Part shown: one piece after another, positions 62,182-64,000 of the stretch
Numbering within the stretch: the stretch's first letter is position 1
How the letters are laid out: each line of letters starts with the position of its first letter
DNA from: PWXP01 sp034005525
GTDB taxonomy: Bacteria > Planctomycetota > Planctomycetia > Pirellulales > Thermoguttaceae
Assembly: GCA_034005525.1 (NCBI GenBank)
Contig: JAVEUP010000015.1
Location: 8,742-72,741 of the forward strand
Direction: 5' to 3'
DNA length: 64,000 nucleotides
Notes under the pieces: generated by a model
The model's database searches: none
What the model was told of the DNA's origin: nothing
Seen by the model: only the letters and a program-made list of their open reading frames with translations
Translations under genes and position numbers: made by a program

Positions 62182-62485
62182 GGGAAATCCTTCCATCTTG
62201 AGGCAGAGAGCCGAAGCCGTCGCCGTTCACAGGTGGGTGGCAGACCCAAGAGATGACCGACAGGTTACGCAACAGCGCAATCGTCGACACGACCAGCAAC
62301 GGCACCGGAGTCTTGCGGAATATGGCTCTTCCGTTTCCAGGTACAGGCCGCGGCAATGTAGTCGGCACACGCCGCTGTGCCGTCCCTGGAATAAAGGCTG
62401 TCTGCACCTAGAAACGGAAGGGCCCGGAGTATACTCCGTTTTCGAGTTCGCAGCAACGGGTTGGCTGGCAAGAGCCAACTGGCTT
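62182..62485. other. Intergenic region between DUF4838 and sugar-transferase genes
   Basis: Only a short palindrome (CGGAGTATACTCCG, ~62430-62443) is noticeable; no gene or terminator can be supported. Confidence 0.45.
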
Positions 62486-63385
62486 CTATCGCGGCTTGGC
62501 GACCGGCTTAGTCGCATGGCCGTTTCCGCCGGCTGCGAGCTGTTGCCTGCCGTTGCCGCCGAGGGACCGCTCGACCTTACCGCGGAGTGTGACGGCCGTC
62601 ATGCTCTGATGGCCGTTGTGGCCGTTCAACTTGTACACCTGGCAGCGCGAACATTCAGGCCCGGGGGACACGATCCGAAGCCCGCAAAGACCCATAACCA
62701 TCCGGAGGGGCAGCTTAGGCAAGCGGAGGAAGGTGCAAACCAGCAATCGCATGTCGGTTGCCAAGGTTGCCGAGCGGATGTACTCCAAATCAAGCATCAG
62801 TTTGCGGCATGCGGAACACAGATCGCTATCGGGCGGGAGGCACAATTGCGCCAGGCCGGTGACTCCCGGCAGCACGGAAACCCGATTGCGATATCCAGGT
62901 AAAGCTTCCTCGAGCACGCATACGAACTCGGGGCGTTCGGGACGGGGACCTACCAGCGACATTTCTCCCCGAAGCACGTTGAACAACTGGGGCAACTCGT
63001 CGAGGTGCAGCTTGCGGATCCATCTTCCCACGCGAGTGGTTCGCGGATCGTTCGATGTCGACCAGGTCGCCCCAACGCCCTCCTCGGCATCGTGCCGCAT
63101 CGTGCGGATCTTGAACATGGTGAATACCTTGCCATCCTTCCCCACGCGCGCCTGCCGGAAGATGGCCGGCCCCCGGGATGTCAGCCGCATGAGCAACATG
63201 AGCAACCCAATGACCGGAAGCCCGGGAATCAGCAACAGCACGGCCAGAAACCGGTCGAAGGCGGGCTTGCGCCGAAACAACGGCGAGGGCGTGACGTCGA
63301 ACGTCGACGAAACAAATGGCTCCGACCCCGACCTTCGGAGCGAATGCCTCGCAGCAGCCGGTTTTTGTCGATTGCTGACGGGCAT
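62486..63385 (-). CDS. Undecaprenyl-phosphate sugar phosphotransferase (bacterial sugar transferase)
   Basis: 299 residues from the ATG at 63385, which has GAAGAGG upstream; earlier ATGs (63448, 63433, 63406) lack one. Attaches the first sugar-1-phosphate to the C55 lipid carrier for exopolysaccharide or O-antigen. Family blocks: a single membrane re-entrant helix (AFDRFLAVLLLIPGLPVIGLL), then TSRGPAIFRQARVGKDGK, FTMFKIRTM, KLHLDELPQLFNVLRGEMSL, VGPRPERPEF and PGVTGLAQL. It lacks the large N-terminal membrane domain of WcaJ, so it is the short PglC/RfbP-core form. The ~60-residue Gly/Asn/His-rich tail is unusual. Confidence 0.9.
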   Translation of the reverse strand: MPVSNRQKPAAARHSLRRSGSEPFVSSTFDVTPSPLFRRKPAFDRFLAVLLLIPGLPVIGLLMLLMRLTSRGPAIFRQARVGKDGKVFTMFKIRTMRHDAEEGVGATWSTSNDPRTTRVGRWIRKLHLDELPQLFNVLRGEMSLVGPRPERPEFVCVLEEALPGYRNRVSVLPGVTGLAQLCLPPDSDLCSACRKLMLDLEYIRSATLATDMRLLVCTFLRLPKLPLRMVMGLCGLRIVSPGPECSRCQVYKLNGHNGHQSMTAVTLRGKVERSLGGNGRQQLAAGGNGHATKPVAKPR

Positions 63386-63772
63386 GTGTGGGGCCTCTTC
63401 AAACATGGGACAATTCAGGTTGGTGTCGATCATGCAATACCAAACCACATCTCTGCGTCGAAGTGACTTGTAGAAAAGCGATCGTGGTTAAGAACGCCGG
63501 CGACTTCCATGCCGGTTGCCGACACACGCAGACGTGCCATGCGAATTCTTCGCCGAACACCTTCTGCCCTCCCGCCACCCGCCTCGGCCGACCGGGCCGG
63601 GACGCGTGGTGGCGGGTATATGTCTCGAACAACTGTCACAATTTTCATTCTAGTCAGACGCCGCGGCAATTGCAAGCAGTTGGCCCGATTCGGAGCCGAA
63701 ATGGACCGGCCCCCGCTTGGGGGCTATGCTGTGGCAGCCGCCTGGGAAACCGGGGGGCGGGAATGTGCCTGG
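63386..63772. other. Intergenic region right of the sugar transferase
   Basis: No gene that I can support; the minus-strand promoter of the transferase gene is expected here. Confidence 0.45.
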
Positions 63773-63900
63773 CCCGGATTATTCGCGATAGGTGGAGTGG
63801 GTCAAGGTCGAGTAAGTTCCTGGTGGGCCCACGCAAGCCACGCCCGGGGTGGTTTGCACGTCGTGCGCTGGAAGCAGGCCCGGCTGGTCTGGATTATTCG
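63773..63900. repeat. Diverged copy of the 3783-3952 element, body inverted
   Basis: Starts CCCGGATTATTC, then GGGTCAAGGTCG, GTAAG, TGGTGGGCC, CGCAAGCC, GGTGGTTTGCACG and GTGCGCTGG match the complement of the element at 3783-3952. After GCAGGCCCGGC the similarity stops, and the copy closes with a second GGATTATTCG in direct orientation. It touches the stop codon of the leftward gene at 63901. Confidence 0.6.
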
Positions 63901-63999
63901 TTAGCCGCTGGGTGCTAAATGGCTTTTCGTGATTTCGGGAGATTCGTCTTGGGGGGCCGCCTCCTCCGCAAGGGGTTTCGGCTGAATCCGAATCTCCTG
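63901..63999 (-). CDS. C-terminal end of an unidentified leftward gene
   Basis: The minus-strand frame entering from the right edge reads QEIRIQPKPLAEEAAPQDES and a short polar tail, ending at TAA. It has coding-like composition and the stop is directly followed by the repeat. The opposite strand also has an open frame from 63919, but that is less protein-like. Too short to assign a function. Confidence 0.45.
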   Translation of the reverse strand, partial: QEIRIQPKPLAEEAAPQDESPEITKSHLAPSG

Positions 64000-64000
64000 G

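Overview
The window reads as chromosomal DNA of a GC-rich planctomycete, most likely of the Pirellulales. The supporting signs are two zinc-ribbon DUF1559 prepilin-like proteins, a PEP-CTERM protein, a DUF1080 domain, the MGVYDRDYY-type rhomboid, short DnaJ-like heads fused to membrane proteins, and many secreted Tat-type enzymes. No rRNA, tRNA, CRISPR array, complete insertion sequence or prophage was seen.

Layout. 1-6.5 kb, leftward: the C-terminally truncated nagA, a Tat-exported ceramidase-like protein with a LamG tail, a DUF1559 remnant and a TolC-type lipoprotein. 6.7-9.8 kb, rightward: a coiled-coil membrane protein, a rhomboid protease and a SUMF1-fold protein. 10.3-14.9 kb, rightward: purA, uppS, murC and lpxK, that is purine, undecaprenyl carrier, peptidoglycan and lipid A functions. 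14.9-15.4 kb: a decayed integrase. 15.4-27.2 kb: an unusual accessory locus. It has a leftward J-like/SUMF1 membrane protein, then a rightward series of Hsp70-like ATPase, FHA protein with a proline-rich tail, GYF_2 membrane protein, a second J-like membrane protein, two paralogous secreted proteins with different C-terminal domains, and a C-type-lectin-like fragment. 27.2-31 kb: a frameshifted SIS-domain isomerase and a PEP-CTERM beta-strand-repeat surface protein.

31.3-35.2 kb, leftward: a housekeeping operon psd-pssA-ribE-rsmA for phosphatidylethanolamine, riboflavin and rRNA methylation. 35.9-45.8 kb, mostly rightward: an HD-GYP response regulator, a jelly-roll secreted protein, a DUF6932 nucleotidyltransferase-like gene with a small coiled-coil partner, a secreted archaemetzincin, a beta-helix protein, a terpene-cyclase-like toroid protein and two tandem DUF1559 proteins. 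45.8-62.2 kb looks catabolic: two paralogous double alpha/beta-hydrolase proteins, a quinoprotein-like lipoprotein, a Gfo/Idh/MocA oxidoreductase, an enolase-superfamily enzyme, a BNR-type fragment and a DUF4838 protein. 62.5-63.4 kb holds a sugar-phosphate transferase, and the window ends in the tail of a leftward gene.

Intergenic spaces are rich in small non-autonomous repeats. One family occurs three times, each time within about 10 bp of the stop codon of a leftward gene. There are also two MITE-like elements with long inverted ends (10.05-10.20 kb and 48.45-48.70 kb), a two-copy hairpin family, a two-copy 180-bp element, and a perfect 21-bp-stem hairpin. Functions are inferred from motifs read by eye; no database search was run.
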